IMG/VR virus record: IMGVR_UViG_3300043446_003411
Coordinates: 1-57,176 of that record
Reading direction: 5' to 3' (one strand)
DNA: 57,176 nt
DNA from: a virus
Notes under the pieces: model-generated
Databases searched by the model: none
What the model was told of the DNA's origin: nothing
The model's input: the letters and a program-made list of their open reading frames with translations, nothing else
Shown: one piece after another, positions 1-7,420 of the stretch
Position numbering within the stretch: position 1 is the stretch's first letter
How the letters are laid out: every line of letters starts with the position of its first letter
Translations under genes and position numbers: made by a program

Positions 1-110
1 CCAAGGCGCTCTGAGTAAACGACATGCTCAATGCGGGCTTTGCATTCAAGCGCTCGGTGCTCATACTCTTTGGCTACCTCAAGCGCCCTGCGGATTTCTT
101 CGTAAGTCAT
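1..110 (-). CDS. Partial small hypothetical protein, C-terminus outside window
   Basis: A frame opens with ATG at 110 (MTYEEIRRALEVAKEY...) and stays open for 36 codons to the window edge. The visible part is charged and probably one long helix (E, K, R and A rich). I see no good ribosome-binding site, so the start rests on the open frame and its place at the end of the minus-strand chain. No family is recognised. Confidence 0.5.
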   Translation of the reverse strand, partial: MTYEEIRRALEVAKEYEHRALECKARIEHVVYSERL

Positions 111-136
111 GCCAGAGATTCTAGCATGATTGAGCG

Positions 137-325
137 CTATTTTCTTGCCGCTTTGAGGATTTCCTCAACCTCATCAGCGAAAGAATGCCAGTGATGGCCC
201 TCTCTACGATCCTGCTCGATCATATACCATGAGTTCCATTCTTCGTTGTACTTATCGAAGATCTTGCGGATGTGCAGGATGGCCTCTTCGGAAGTCACGT
301 CAGAGGCCTTTATGGATCCAATCAA
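137..325 (-). CDS. Small hypothetical protein (62 aa)
   Basis: Not recognised. The product is 62 residues, acidic and helix-prone, with a run of aromatic and His residues in the middle (NSWYM, HHWHSF). The start is TTG at 325, preceded by GGAG about nine bases upstream; an internal GTG at codon 10 is an alternative. It overlaps the 3' end of the tiny membrane-peptide frame at 300-392, the tight packing that is normal in this gene chain. Confidence 0.55.
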   Translation of the reverse strand: MIGSIKASDVTSEEAILHIRKIFDKYNEEWNSWYMIEQDRREGHHWHSFADEVEEILKAARK

Positions 326-392
326 GTACGATCACTCCAATCAAAATGATGACAGCGCCGAGAATCTGTTCGGCAGAAACTTCATGAATCAT
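300..392 (-). CDS. Possible 30-aa single-pass membrane peptide
   Basis: A 30-codon frame starts at ATG 392 and stops at 300. It reads MIHEVSAEQI, then a strongly hydrophobic stretch (LGAVIILIGVIVL), then DWIHKGL, the pattern of a one-segment membrane peptide with a basic tail. AGGA lies about nine bases before the ATG. It fills the gap between the gene ending at 417 and the one starting at 325. The short length makes this tentative; conservation in relatives would decide. Confidence 0.4.
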   Translation of the reverse strand: MIHEVSAEQILGAVIILIGVIVLDWIHKGL

Positions 393-416
393 TGGATGAT
401 CCTAGCAGATAGGAAA

Positions 417-767
417 CTACTCTTCAACATAGCCTACGGGTTGCAGGCATACGGTGTATTTCGAGTTATCGTGACGAAAGCGGAAGGACCATTTCATATC
501 CTCAACCGCGTTCTTGAGACTTTTCAAAGCCCACTGATCTTCCATCTTGGCTGCATCAGAGATCTCATCGGTGTCAATAGGGTCTTCTTCATTGATTTCA
601 CCCTTATTGAAGTCCTTCAGCCAGTTCTGTAGGGCCTTGTAAGCGTCTTTCCAGCAAGGGTAGGCTCCGACTATGTCTCGGCCATGCTCGCCCTCTATGA
701 CGACCTCCCAAGGCTTCTCCTTGGCGATGTGGAGCATCTCTTGTCTTGTTGCGAGTCTTTTAGCCAT
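417..767 (-). CDS. Hypothetical protein sharing its N-terminal motif with the 1321-aa neighbour
   Basis: Not recognised; 116 residues, mixed charge, no membrane segment. Its first residues, MAKRLATRQEML, match the start of the giant protein encoded just upstream at 962-4927 (MPKRLSTSREIL). This suggests a shared N-terminal docking or processing signal, or an old duplication of the 5' end. It starts inside the last codons of the preceding gene (8-base overlap at 760-767), so translation is probably coupled. Confidence 0.7.
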   Translation of the reverse strand: MAKRLATRQEMLHIAKEKPWEVVIEGEHGRDIVGAYPCWKDAYKALQNWLKDFNKGEINEEDPIDTDEISDAAKMEDQWALKSLKNAVEDMKWSFRFRHDNSKYTVCLQPVGYVEE

Positions 768-960
768 TTAAGTATATTGCGGATAGCACTTCGCCACAGG
801 TCATTGCTTCGTCTAGACCTGTGGACCAGATGTTGAGAGTGATTGGTTTTGTTTCCCGCTTATCAACGAGATACATAGAGACAACGTATTCATTCCAGTC
901 AGATCCCTGTTCTTTCGGATCCTCCCAGTCCCATGAGATGTCGCTGTCCTCCCAGAACAC
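760..960 (-). CDS. Hypothetical protein (66 aa)
   Basis: Not recognised. The product is acidic and rich in Trp and Asp at the N-terminus (WEDSDISWDWED), followed by a probable beta-rich part. It lies one base after the stop of the 1321-aa gene and overlaps the following gene by 8 bases, so it belongs to the same transcript. Position among large, likely virion-associated genes is the only hint of role. Confidence 0.65.
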   Translation of the reverse strand: MFWEDSDISWDWEDPKEQGSDWNEYVVSMYLVDKRETKPITLNIWSTGLDEAMTCGEVLSAIYLNG

Positions 961-961
961 A

Positions 962-3900
962 TTACTGATTCTTTCTTAGTTTGGCTAGTTTGGCTAGCCT
1001 TCTAAGCACATCGATCTTGCTCTGTGGGGTGATGCCGACATTCTTTAGAACATCCTGCATTTGCTGTTGTTGATTCTTTGTCTTCTGAGCGGGGGTCACA
1101 ACGTCAGTCTTAGGCGCTGCAGGTGTGCGGGCATCAGCAATAGCCTTCTTGAGATCAGTAAACAACTTCTCAAGATACTTACGCCCAACAGCGCTATCTC
1201 CGGCGCTAGGATCAAGTTCCTCATTCCATGTATCAACGAGTCGATTCCAGTCCTTGACTTCAATCGATGACTCGCCGGGAATCTTTTTAGGAGCGGGATT
1301 CTCGCTCTCCCACCTTATTCTGACACCCTTAACAAGGCTCTTGCCAATCTGTTCGCGCTTCGCTTGCCACTCGTCCATTTCGGCTGGATCTTCAGGAGCA
1401 GGGTTTTTGCTTTCCCATTCCTGCTGACCCTTCTCAATATGCTGCTGAACCTTGGGATCTGCGAGGAACTCCTTGCGCTTTTTAACCCATTCAGAGCGCT
1501 GCTTATTGTAGTCGGTTAGACCACCAACGCTTGAGAAAAGATCAGGATGTTCGTATACGAAGCGAATCAATTTCTCGAACTTCGGATTGTCTTGAGCGAA
1601 CTGGTCAAGGAACTGCAGTCTCTCATCGATATCAACCGACTCCGAGGGCACTTCCTCCGCAACGTCTTCGCCGGCCATTTCGGGCCTAGATTTTGCAGGT
1701 GCGTAACCTTCAAGGTAGTCGGTAAGTGCAGAACCCTCTTCTTGTGTCATATCTTGGAGAACACCCGCGAGATCAGAAAAGCCCTTATTGTACTTCTCTT
1801 GAGGTTCGGGGAACTCTCTTTGATATTTGCCAATTTCTTGGAAGTACTGTTGCCAAACCTCCGTAGGAATGTCCTTCTTGGTCTTCCCCTTGACTATACC
1901 GAGGCCCTCTTTAACATTGGTCTTGAAAGTATTGAAGTCATCAAACCACTTTTTGTACTCTGGAGTCCAAGCGTTTCTTCCCCAGAGTTCACGATTTAAG
2001 CGTTGACGAGTGTTGGTGATTTGACCACGAAGCCATCTACCAATGGCGTCACGCATCATTTCGCCCTTGTCATCGGCGGTTTGAGATAGCCTGTCCCATT
2101 GATTGAACAGCGAGTAAACTTCTCTTTCTCGATTCGCCTGACTCAGATTTAAGAAGACGTGATTGATCATTTGATCGACAACGCTTTGCGTTACGCGATC
2201 ACCACCTCTTGCAATAAGTCTTGGATCCAATCTGTAGGCCTCGTACAGAAGACCCTTTTGAATGTTCTCAGCAACTGGATCCTGATCGCTCATAGGTGTG
2301 TACATCAAATATGTGATGTAGTCTTCAATTTCTTGCAGGTGCATCTGTTCGGCAAGGGCACGACCAGACTGATTAAGGAAGGGCCGACCCGCCTCGTCGG
2401 TACTTACATACTCAGAGATGGGCTTGCCGGTCTCCTCAATGATTAGATCTGGATTGTCTGCCGCTATTGTCATTATCTGATTTTTAATCGTCTTGAATGA
2501 TGGAGGATTTGCATCCGGACCATAACGACGATAGTCATCAAGGCTTCCCGGCAACTGAGGCTCGCCAGCGGGGAACTGCTTCTTCTTGCCCTTTATTTTA
2601 GGCTTAGGCTCGACTGCTGCTTCACCAAGAGAAGTGAGGATATCCACATCCTCTTCATCGCTCTGCATGACCGCCTTCAAAGCATCATTGACTTGCTGTC
2701 TGTATGTGCCCGGCTGAGAGACAGCGTCGACTGGATCTACGTCCTCTTTGGCAACATCCTCAGCAGCCCGCTCCTCCTCAGAGGGCGCTTCTTCGGCAGG
2801 CTCTGCGTCTTCCTTGAATGCCTTTTCGGCACTCATCTCTTCAGGGTGGTCACCAATTCCGGGGAGGAATTCTTGGGGACTGCTCTTGGCCGAAGAGGAC
2901 ATCTGCTTAACCAGTTCCATCATTGCACCAACGGCGTAGTCTGTGGTCATCGCCTGCTGGGCATACGACTCGTTCCACATCTTAGGATTCTCTGTAAAGA
3001 ACCTGACCACACTGATGGCGTCAGCAGCGATCTGAGAGTTAACTCTGTTTAGAGCGTTCTGATAATACGAACCCTTTGCTGAGTTCTTTTCCCACCAGAG
3101 CGTCTCTTCCTGTTCAGAGAAATGCGATAAGGTTTGCACAAACGGTGCGTTTATTTTTTCCCTGATGCTCGGTGTCTTCTTAATGAAACTTCTAAGGCTT
3201 GGGATGCTTATGTTCTGAATGTCGGGCTCTTGACTATCGTACCAAGCCTCTAAGGCCTTTCTTTGGTCATCAGCAATACGATTGAGTCTATAGAAGTAGT
3301 CATAATTCTTTGACGCCTCAGCGAGACGGTTTGAGAGTTCGTCAGAAGGGTTCTGCTGATACTCTAGAGCAAGTTTATCTCTTAGTTGTCTTTTTTCGAT
3401 GAGACTAAAAAGATCTTCTTGAGAGAGAGTTCGGAAGCGTTGCTTATCACCGGGATTCTCTTGCTGAGTCTTTAAACGAGCATCATTAATGTTTTGCAAA
3501 ACGTCTTCAGCAGAACGCAGAACACCAAATGCATTGTCAAAATCTTTCTGCATCTGCTCTCTGCTGGGCTTCAATTCATATCTACCGTCTGGGGTCATTT
3601 CCCATTTGGGTCTTTGCTGTAGGCGCAGTTCGCCTTGAATGCCCCTAATGCGCTCATTTTCGCGCTCTATCTCTTGTGCCGAGGGTCCTGTCTTTGGCTT
3701 AGGCTCAACAACACGAGGCTTGTTCATCTCTTCTTGGCGCGAATCCCAACCAGCAGGATCTGCCTGCATTGAGTCAACCATCTTTTGGAGATATTGAATC
3801 TGCTTGTCAACATCTAAAGACTGGATCTTTGACTCCAGAGACTTAATCTGGCCCATAAGTTCACGGATGCCGCTCAGGATCTCATATGTCTCTTTGTTTG

Positions 3901-4927
3901 GGGCGGGGTTTGGAAGTTCCAAACGCTTTCTATAAATCCCATTCGGATCCATCGACTCCAATTGCTGTTGCAACTGCTGCAATTGAGAATTGTATTGTTC
4001 TGGCAGCGACTTAAGTCTTTCGATCTCTTGCTGATACTGAGCAAGATCCTCCTGCACAGCGCTTAGTTTCGCGCCGGAACTTTGAAGTTGTTCAATCTTA
4101 GATTGTGCGCTCTTAGCATCATGGAGCACCAATTCTCTAATGCTCTTTGCGGCGTTTTTATTGACAACGGAGAGAGCCTTAAGTTCTGTTCTTAAGTCAT
4201 CAACTCGACTGAGTGGATCATGTCCCCAGTCTTGACGATCAAAATAATTCTTGAAGACCTGCTCGACTTGTATCGCTCTCTGCTCGCCGGTCTGCTGGAT
4301 GTCCTTTCGACGCTCCTTCTCAGCCTGTGCGATTTCTTTATCGGAAAGCCCGCCCTTTTCTGCTGGAGAAAGAAATGCATCCTGAGGTTCAATTTGTTCT
4401 GATTTCGGAATAAGACCAGATCTTGAGACATCAACATACGACGGATCAAGTTGATAGAGATATTGATACAAACCGGGAAGAACGGACCTTCTTATCTTGT
4501 CTCTCTCTGAAAGCAGTTGTCGGCGCTCTGCCATCATCTTTTGGACAGACTCTGAGCCCGAAAGTTCTGAGCCGCCGAGTTCTTTGTAAGCCCCTGCCAA
4601 AGCATCGAGACGAAGATTAATCTTCATCACTCTCGATCTGAATTCGTCAATCTTGGTAAGGATTTGCTCTTTGTTCTGAGGATCGAGAGGGGCGGGGATG
4701 TCTCCCTGATCAAACATCTTAACGGCCTGCTCAGGCTCTTGGAAAGAAGGAGATTGTCGATCTCTAAGAAAGCCCGGGTGCTTTGGGTATTGAGGCTTTA
4801 TGCCTTTTCTCTTTGCTTGATCCCGTTTCTCCTGTTGCGCTGGAGATAACGGAGTCGGCTTAATCGGTTCCGGCGGTGCGTCAAAAATAGAAAGAATTTC
4901 GCGGGATGTGGAGAGTCTTTTAGGCAT
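962..4927 (-). CDS. Very large coiled-coil protein (1321 aa), probable virion or internal protein
   Basis: Not assigned to a family. The protein is highly charged and Gln/Glu/Lys rich, with long heptad-like stretches around residues 200-400 and 420-620 (for example EIERLKSLPEQ and QLQQLQQQLE), an acidic linker near 700-780 (EEAPSEEERAAEDVAKEDVD) and a second charged half. It has no membrane segment, which argues against a standard tape-measure protein. It lies downstream of portal and terminase on the same strand, so a structural, internal or scaffold-like role is an inference from place and composition. The first residues (MPKRLSTSREIL) recur in the 116-aa protein at 417-767. Confidence 0.75.
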   Translation of the reverse strand: MPKRLSTSREILSIFDAPPEPIKPTPLSPAQQEKRDQAKRKGIKPQYPKHPGFLRDRQSPSFQEPEQAVKMFDQGDIPAPLDPQNKEQILTKIDEFRSRVMKINLRLDALAGAYKELGGSELSGSESVQKMMAERRQLLSERDKIRRSVLPGLYQYLYQLDPSYVDVSRSGLIPKSEQIEPQDAFLSPAEKGGLSDKEIAQAEKERRKDIQQTGEQRAIQVEQVFKNYFDRQDWGHDPLSRVDDLRTELKALSVVNKNAAKSIRELVLHDAKSAQSKIEQLQSSGAKLSAVQEDLAQYQQEIERLKSLPEQYNSQLQQLQQQLESMDPNGIYRKRLELPNPAPNKETYEILSGIRELMGQIKSLESKIQSLDVDKQIQYLQKMVDSMQADPAGWDSRQEEMNKPRVVEPKPKTGPSAQEIERENERIRGIQGELRLQQRPKWEMTPDGRYELKPSREQMQKDFDNAFGVLRSAEDVLQNINDARLKTQQENPGDKQRFRTLSQEDLFSLIEKRQLRDKLALEYQQNPSDELSNRLAEASKNYDYFYRLNRIADDQRKALEAWYDSQEPDIQNISIPSLRSFIKKTPSIREKINAPFVQTLSHFSEQEETLWWEKNSAKGSYYQNALNRVNSQIAADAISVVRFFTENPKMWNESYAQQAMTTDYAVGAMMELVKQMSSSAKSSPQEFLPGIGDHPEEMSAEKAFKEDAEPAEEAPSEEERAAEDVAKEDVDPVDAVSQPGTYRQQVNDALKAVMQSDEEDVDILTSLGEAAVEPKPKIKGKKKQFPAGEPQLPGSLDDYRRYGPDANPPSFKTIKNQIMTIAADNPDLIIEETGKPISEYVSTDEAGRPFLNQSGRALAEQMHLQEIEDYITYLMYTPMSDQDPVAENIQKGLLYEAYRLDPRLIARGGDRVTQSVVDQMINHVFLNLSQANREREVYSLFNQWDRLSQTADDKGEMMRDAIGRWLRGQITNTRQRLNRELWGRNAWTPEYKKWFDDFNTFKTNVKEGLGIVKGKTKKDIPTEVWQQYFQEIGKYQREFPEPQEKYNKGFSDLAGVLQDMTQEEGSALTDYLEGYAPAKSRPEMAGEDVAEEVPSESVDIDERLQFLDQFAQDNPKFEKLIRFVYEHPDLFSSVGGLTDYNKQRSEWVKKRKEFLADPKVQQHIEKGQQEWESKNPAPEDPAEMDEWQAKREQIGKSLVKGVRIRWESENPAPKKIPGESSIEVKDWNRLVDTWNEELDPSAGDSAVGRKYLEKLFTDLKKAIADARTPAAPKTDVVTPAQKTKNQQQQMQDVLKNVGITPQSKIDVLRRLAKLAKLRKNQ

Positions 4928-4968
4928 GATATCTATTACTTATGTTAACGAAAAAGAGTTGTTTGAGG

Positions 4969-5565
4969 TTAGTTGTCCCCACGACCCTTTTCTGTCATAT
5001 CGTTCATATTGCCCTTCTGTGTTCCGGCAATGAGATGACGAGGGTTACAACACTTGGGATTGTCGCAATCGTGAAGGATATATCTCCCCTTTTTCAGAGG
5101 ACCTTTCATCAGTTCAAGAGCGATTCTATGAGCATCACAGATTCTGTCGCCGATGCGAAATTGTCCGTAACCGAGAGAGCCGCGAGTACTGTTCTTCCAT
5201 GGCCAGCACTGATTCGCGCTCTTCACATTGATCTTGCTCCAGAATCGGGCTAGATCCTTGTCGGAGAGTTTGACGCCGCATGCGGTCCTGTGTTTTGTGA
5301 CCGCCTTCGCAGCAGCAGGAATTCCTTCCTCCTCCTTGCTTCTCTTGTACCCTAGATCGGTATAAGGATCGTCTCTCTCAAATGCTTTTTCCGTCTGCTC
5401 TCTTTTTTCATAGAGGGGACGGTACTTGTCTGCTATCTCGGCATGCAGACGCTGGGCCTCTTCATTACTGATTTCGCCACTCAGAGAACGACGAAGAACA
5501 TCAATGCGTTCTTTAATCTCTCGATCTTTTAAAAGATCTTTTCCCCATTGATATTCTTCAAGCAT
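4969..5565 (-). CDS. HNH endonuclease with an extra N-terminal helical region
   Basis: The last ~105 residues (from about residue 90) form a zinc-dependent HNH homing-type nuclease: FWSKINV...CWPW, a beta-hairpin containing GYGQFRIG, AHRIALEL, then HDCDNPKCCNPRHL with paired Cys and the HNH His. Such proteins nick or cut DNA and often move themselves. The first ~85 residues are different: a charged helical region (MLEEYQWGKDLLKDRE...) with no nuclease motif. This looks like an HNH gene that joined the 5' part of an older small gene. It sits 2 bases after the neighbouring membrane-protein gene, between structural genes. Confidence 0.85.
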   Translation of the reverse strand: MLEEYQWGKDLLKDREIKERIDVLRRSLSGEISNEEAQRLHAEIADKYRPLYEKREQTEKAFERDDPYTDLGYKRSKEEEGIPAAAKAVTKHRTACGVKLSDKDLARFWSKINVKSANQCWPWKNSTRGSLGYGQFRIGDRICDAHRIALELMKGPLKKGRYILHDCDNPKCCNPRHLIAGTQKGNMNDMTEKGRGDN

Positions 5566-5566
5566 A

Positions 5567-5806
5567 CTATTTGGCTAGATACGAGATGCCCCAAACCATA
5601 CCGGCAAGAATGCCGCCGCTTAGGACACTGCTCATGATGACTCTCTGCATGTGTCTTCCGCGCTGCTCTCCCTGCCAACGGGCTTCTTCCATTTCAAGGT
5701 CGGTAACTCGACCGTTGGTTCGTTTAACTTCCCTGTGAACCTCTTTAAGAGTTTCTTCAAGTTGATCGAGTCTATTTAAAATGACTGCAATATCCGATTC
5801 GCTCAT
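5567..5806 (-). CDS. Coiled-coil plus single-membrane-segment protein (XhlA/holin-accessory-like)
   Basis: With the ATG at 5806 the product is 79 residues. Residues 1-50 form a coiled coil (ILNRLDQLEETLKEVHREV), and residues about 56-77 form one membrane segment (SSVLSGGILAGMVWGISYLA) ending in K. That architecture is known from XhlA-type phage membrane proteins that assist lysis, but the lysis cassette here lies far away at 37.5 kb, so a virion or injection role is equally possible. The start was set at MSESDIAV because TAGGATTGGG precedes it; an upstream start would add 17 residues that do not fit. Confidence 0.65.
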   Translation of the reverse strand: MSESDIAVILNRLDQLEETLKEVHREVKRTNGRVTDLEMEEARWQGEQRGRHMQRVIMSSVLSGGILAGMVWGISYLAK

Positions 5807-5874
5807 TTTGAACCCAATCCTACTTACCGCAACCGCAATTTTGACATTTGCAACCACGAAACGAAAACCACGCT

Positions 5875-6048
5875 TTAACTTTTTTCAGCATTAACTATCT
5901 CCATGTACAGTTCACGAGTTGTTTTTACGCGGGAGGTCAGGACTTCGCCCTCTGTCGCAGAAACGATAATTGTCCTCGGCTTCTGTGTCTGCTCGGGTGC
6001 TGGAGTCTCTTGGGTTGGTTCTTCGACTTTTGCCTTTTTCTTAGCCAT
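5875..6048 (-). CDS. Small charged hypothetical protein (57 aa)
   Basis: A 57-codon frame starts at ATG 6048 with GGAG six bases before it and stops at TAA 5875. The product has a Lys-rich start (MAKKKAKVEEP), a Pro/Gln/Glu linker, and then a short folded part (RTIIVSATEGEVLTSRVKTTRELY). Its start overlaps the end of the next gene upstream (6041-6199) by 8 bases, as in most pairs here. No family recognised. Confidence 0.7.
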   Translation of the reverse strand: MAKKKAKVEEPTQETPAPEQTQKPRTIIVSATEGEVLTSRVKTTRELYMEIVNAEKS

Positions 6049-6199
6049 TTTTTCTCCAAAAGATCAGCGCAGTAAAAACAACGCAGGTTATAACCATTAC
6101 AAGTGCGCTTCTGTTTATAATCAAGTCCTCTTTGTGCGGAATAGGGAATCCCGTCTCCTTGTTTCGAGACACGGACTTCTTGAATAGTGGATTAATCAT
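6041..6199 (-). CDS. Small membrane protein (52 aa)
   Basis: Starting at ATG 6199 (GGGAG six bases upstream), the product has a basic N-terminal half (INPLFKKSVSRNKETGF) and one C-terminal membrane segment (ALVMVITCVVFTALIFW) followed by RKNG. An N-in or N-out one-pass protein is expected. It overlaps both neighbours by 8 bases. Not recognised; small one-pass proteins in phages often act at the host membrane or in lysis control, but nothing here proves that. Confidence 0.65.
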   Translation of the reverse strand: MINPLFKKSVSRNKETGFPIPHKEDLIINRSALVMVITCVVFTALIFWRKNG

Positions 6200-6398
6200 T
6201 TTCAGGCTCCCTGTTGAAGTTGCGCACAATCGCATTGAACTTTATCCTGTCCTTATAGAAGTCGTCAAGACATCTTTGAGAACAGAAATTATATTCGTGA
6301 TTGTCGTCTTCCGACGGTTGTAACGAATAGAAGGATATGACGGAGGTGCTTGCCGCAGCAATAACCTTCTTGCATTTGAAGCATTTTAAAGATTTCAC
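6192..6398 (-). CDS. Zinc-ribbon-like small protein (68 aa)
   Basis: The sequence carries CFKCKK at residues 6-11 and FCSQRC at about 39-44, two Cys pairs spaced like a one-knuckle zinc site of the TRASH/MYM type, followed by a short helix (LDDFYKDRIKF). A zinc-stabilised fold is inferred; the partner (protein, DNA or RNA) is unknown. It abuts the gene at 6399-6833 and overlaps the following one by 8 bases. Confidence 0.65.
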   Translation of the reverse strand: MKSLKCFKCKKVIAAASTSVISFYSLQPSEDDNHEYNFCSQRCLDDFYKDRIKFNAIVRNFNREPEND

Positions 6399-6833
6399 CT
6401 ACAGGTTAAATCGGTGCTTCCTCATCTTTTCATATAATTCATCTGTCACATAATCAGTTCCTATCTTCATGTGAAAATAAGTAGGTATCGTGTTCAGTGC
6501 ATGAAAGGAACCAAAAAGAATTGTTGAACAGAGTTGATTCGCAACATTGTACTTGTTCAACATATTGTCTTCTGCCAGAATCTCAAGAAGATATTCGTCA
6601 TTTGGATCAAAATCAAAGATTATATTCACCTCATGTGTTCCCGGACTTATCGCCTGCATGACTTCTTCTTCCTCGCTTTCTGGTTCAGGCCGTGGAACGA
6701 TGACGGCCATTCCCGGTCCTATCGGAAGATCATGCTGAACCGCTAAAAAGTCAACGATGTCAGCGATTTGCCCTGAAGTGAACCGGGGATCGACTACGCC
6801 GAATGTCGAATGGATTGAGAAGATCGCAAACAC
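6399..6833 (-). CDS. Hypothetical protein (144 aa)
   Basis: Not recognised. The product starts at a GTG that shares one base with the stop of the preceding gene (TAGTG). It has a hydrophobic N-terminal strand, a Pro/Glu linker (RPEPESEEEEV) near residue 50, and an acidic middle (FDFDPNDEYLLEIL). No membrane segment, no metal motif. Lies within the chain of small genes between two large putative structural genes. Confidence 0.65.
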   Translation of the reverse strand: MFAIFSIHSTFGVVDPRFTSGQIADIVDFLAVQHDLPIGPGMAVIVPRPEPESEEEEVMQAISPGTHEVNIIFDFDPNDEYLLEILAEDNMLNKYNVANQLCSTILFGSFHALNTIPTYFHMKIGTDYVTDELYEKMRKHRFNL

Positions 6834-7249
6834 TAAACCTCGCCGCAGAACAGCAGGAGGGATATGTAGTGAGCGAGGAGAAGGGGGAGATTCAGTTCCT
6901 CAGATTTCAAATTGATTGTCGGGGTGTTGACGACGAAAGAACCCTCTTCTGTCTCGCTTCCCAAGATCAAGTGTCCATTTGAACGAATGAAGTTTCTATG
7001 TCTTTTCAAACTAATCGGTGAACGATCCTCGACACAAAAAGAATAGAGACCACGATCAGAGAACTGCAGCAGATCCTCATCCTGCTTTAAATAAGCAAAA
7101 ATCGCAATCTGCTGATCTATTTCGAAACTGAAGAATGGTGTTTCAATTCTGAATACGGCAACGTCATCTCCGGGCTCATCAGTAAGATGCTCAACGCTCG
7201 ATCCGGCGATACTTGACTCAATGAGAGCCTTGGCCTCATCTACAGTCAT
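6833..7249 (-). CDS. Hypothetical protein, weak DUF1828-like look
   Basis: 138 residues. The middle reads as alternating beta strands (FFSFEIDQQIAIFAYL, then LLQFSDRGLYSFCVED) with a helix-rich end (LPLLLAHYISLLLF). The strand-turn pattern with a conserved-looking SDRGLY turn resembles DUF1828 proteins of phages and defence loci, but this is a by-eye similarity and could be wrong. Its ATG overlaps the stop of the 47-aa gene before it (ATGA). Confidence 0.6.
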   Translation of the reverse strand: MTVDEAKALIESSIAGSSVEHLTDEPGDDVAVFRIETPFFSFEIDQQIAIFAYLKQDEDLLQFSDRGLYSFCVEDRSPISLKRHRNFIRSNGHLILGSETEEGSFVVNTPTINLKSEELNLPLLLAHYISLLLFCGEV

Positions 7250-7389
7250 TCTTTGCCCCAGAATCTATCTTTGTAGTCCTCTAAGGCGTCTTCGAGTTCA
7301 TCATTATCGCTCACCCAACTATCGTAAGACTTTGGGTCGCGAATGAGTTGTTCGACCACGTTTTCGTAGTCATCGCGAGTATCTTTCAT
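7246..7389 (-). CDS. Small acidic protein (47 aa)
   Basis: A 47-codon frame begins at ATG 7389, with AAGGAC directly upstream, and ends in an ATGA overlap with the next gene. The sequence is MKDTRDDYENVVEQL... ending DRFWGKE: very acidic and helical. The clean start signal and the 4-base overlap support a real gene despite its size. No family recognised. Confidence 0.65.
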   Translation of the reverse strand: MKDTRDDYENVVEQLIRDPKSYDSWVSDNDELEDALEDYKDRFWGKE

Positions 7390-7420
7390 GTCCTTAGAAT
7401 AAACAAAGGACGGCGAGTTG

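Noticed and set aside
962-4927. Tape-measure protein
   Set aside because: The 1321-aa product has the length but no hydrophobic or membrane segments and a very charged, partly disordered make-up; left as unknown.
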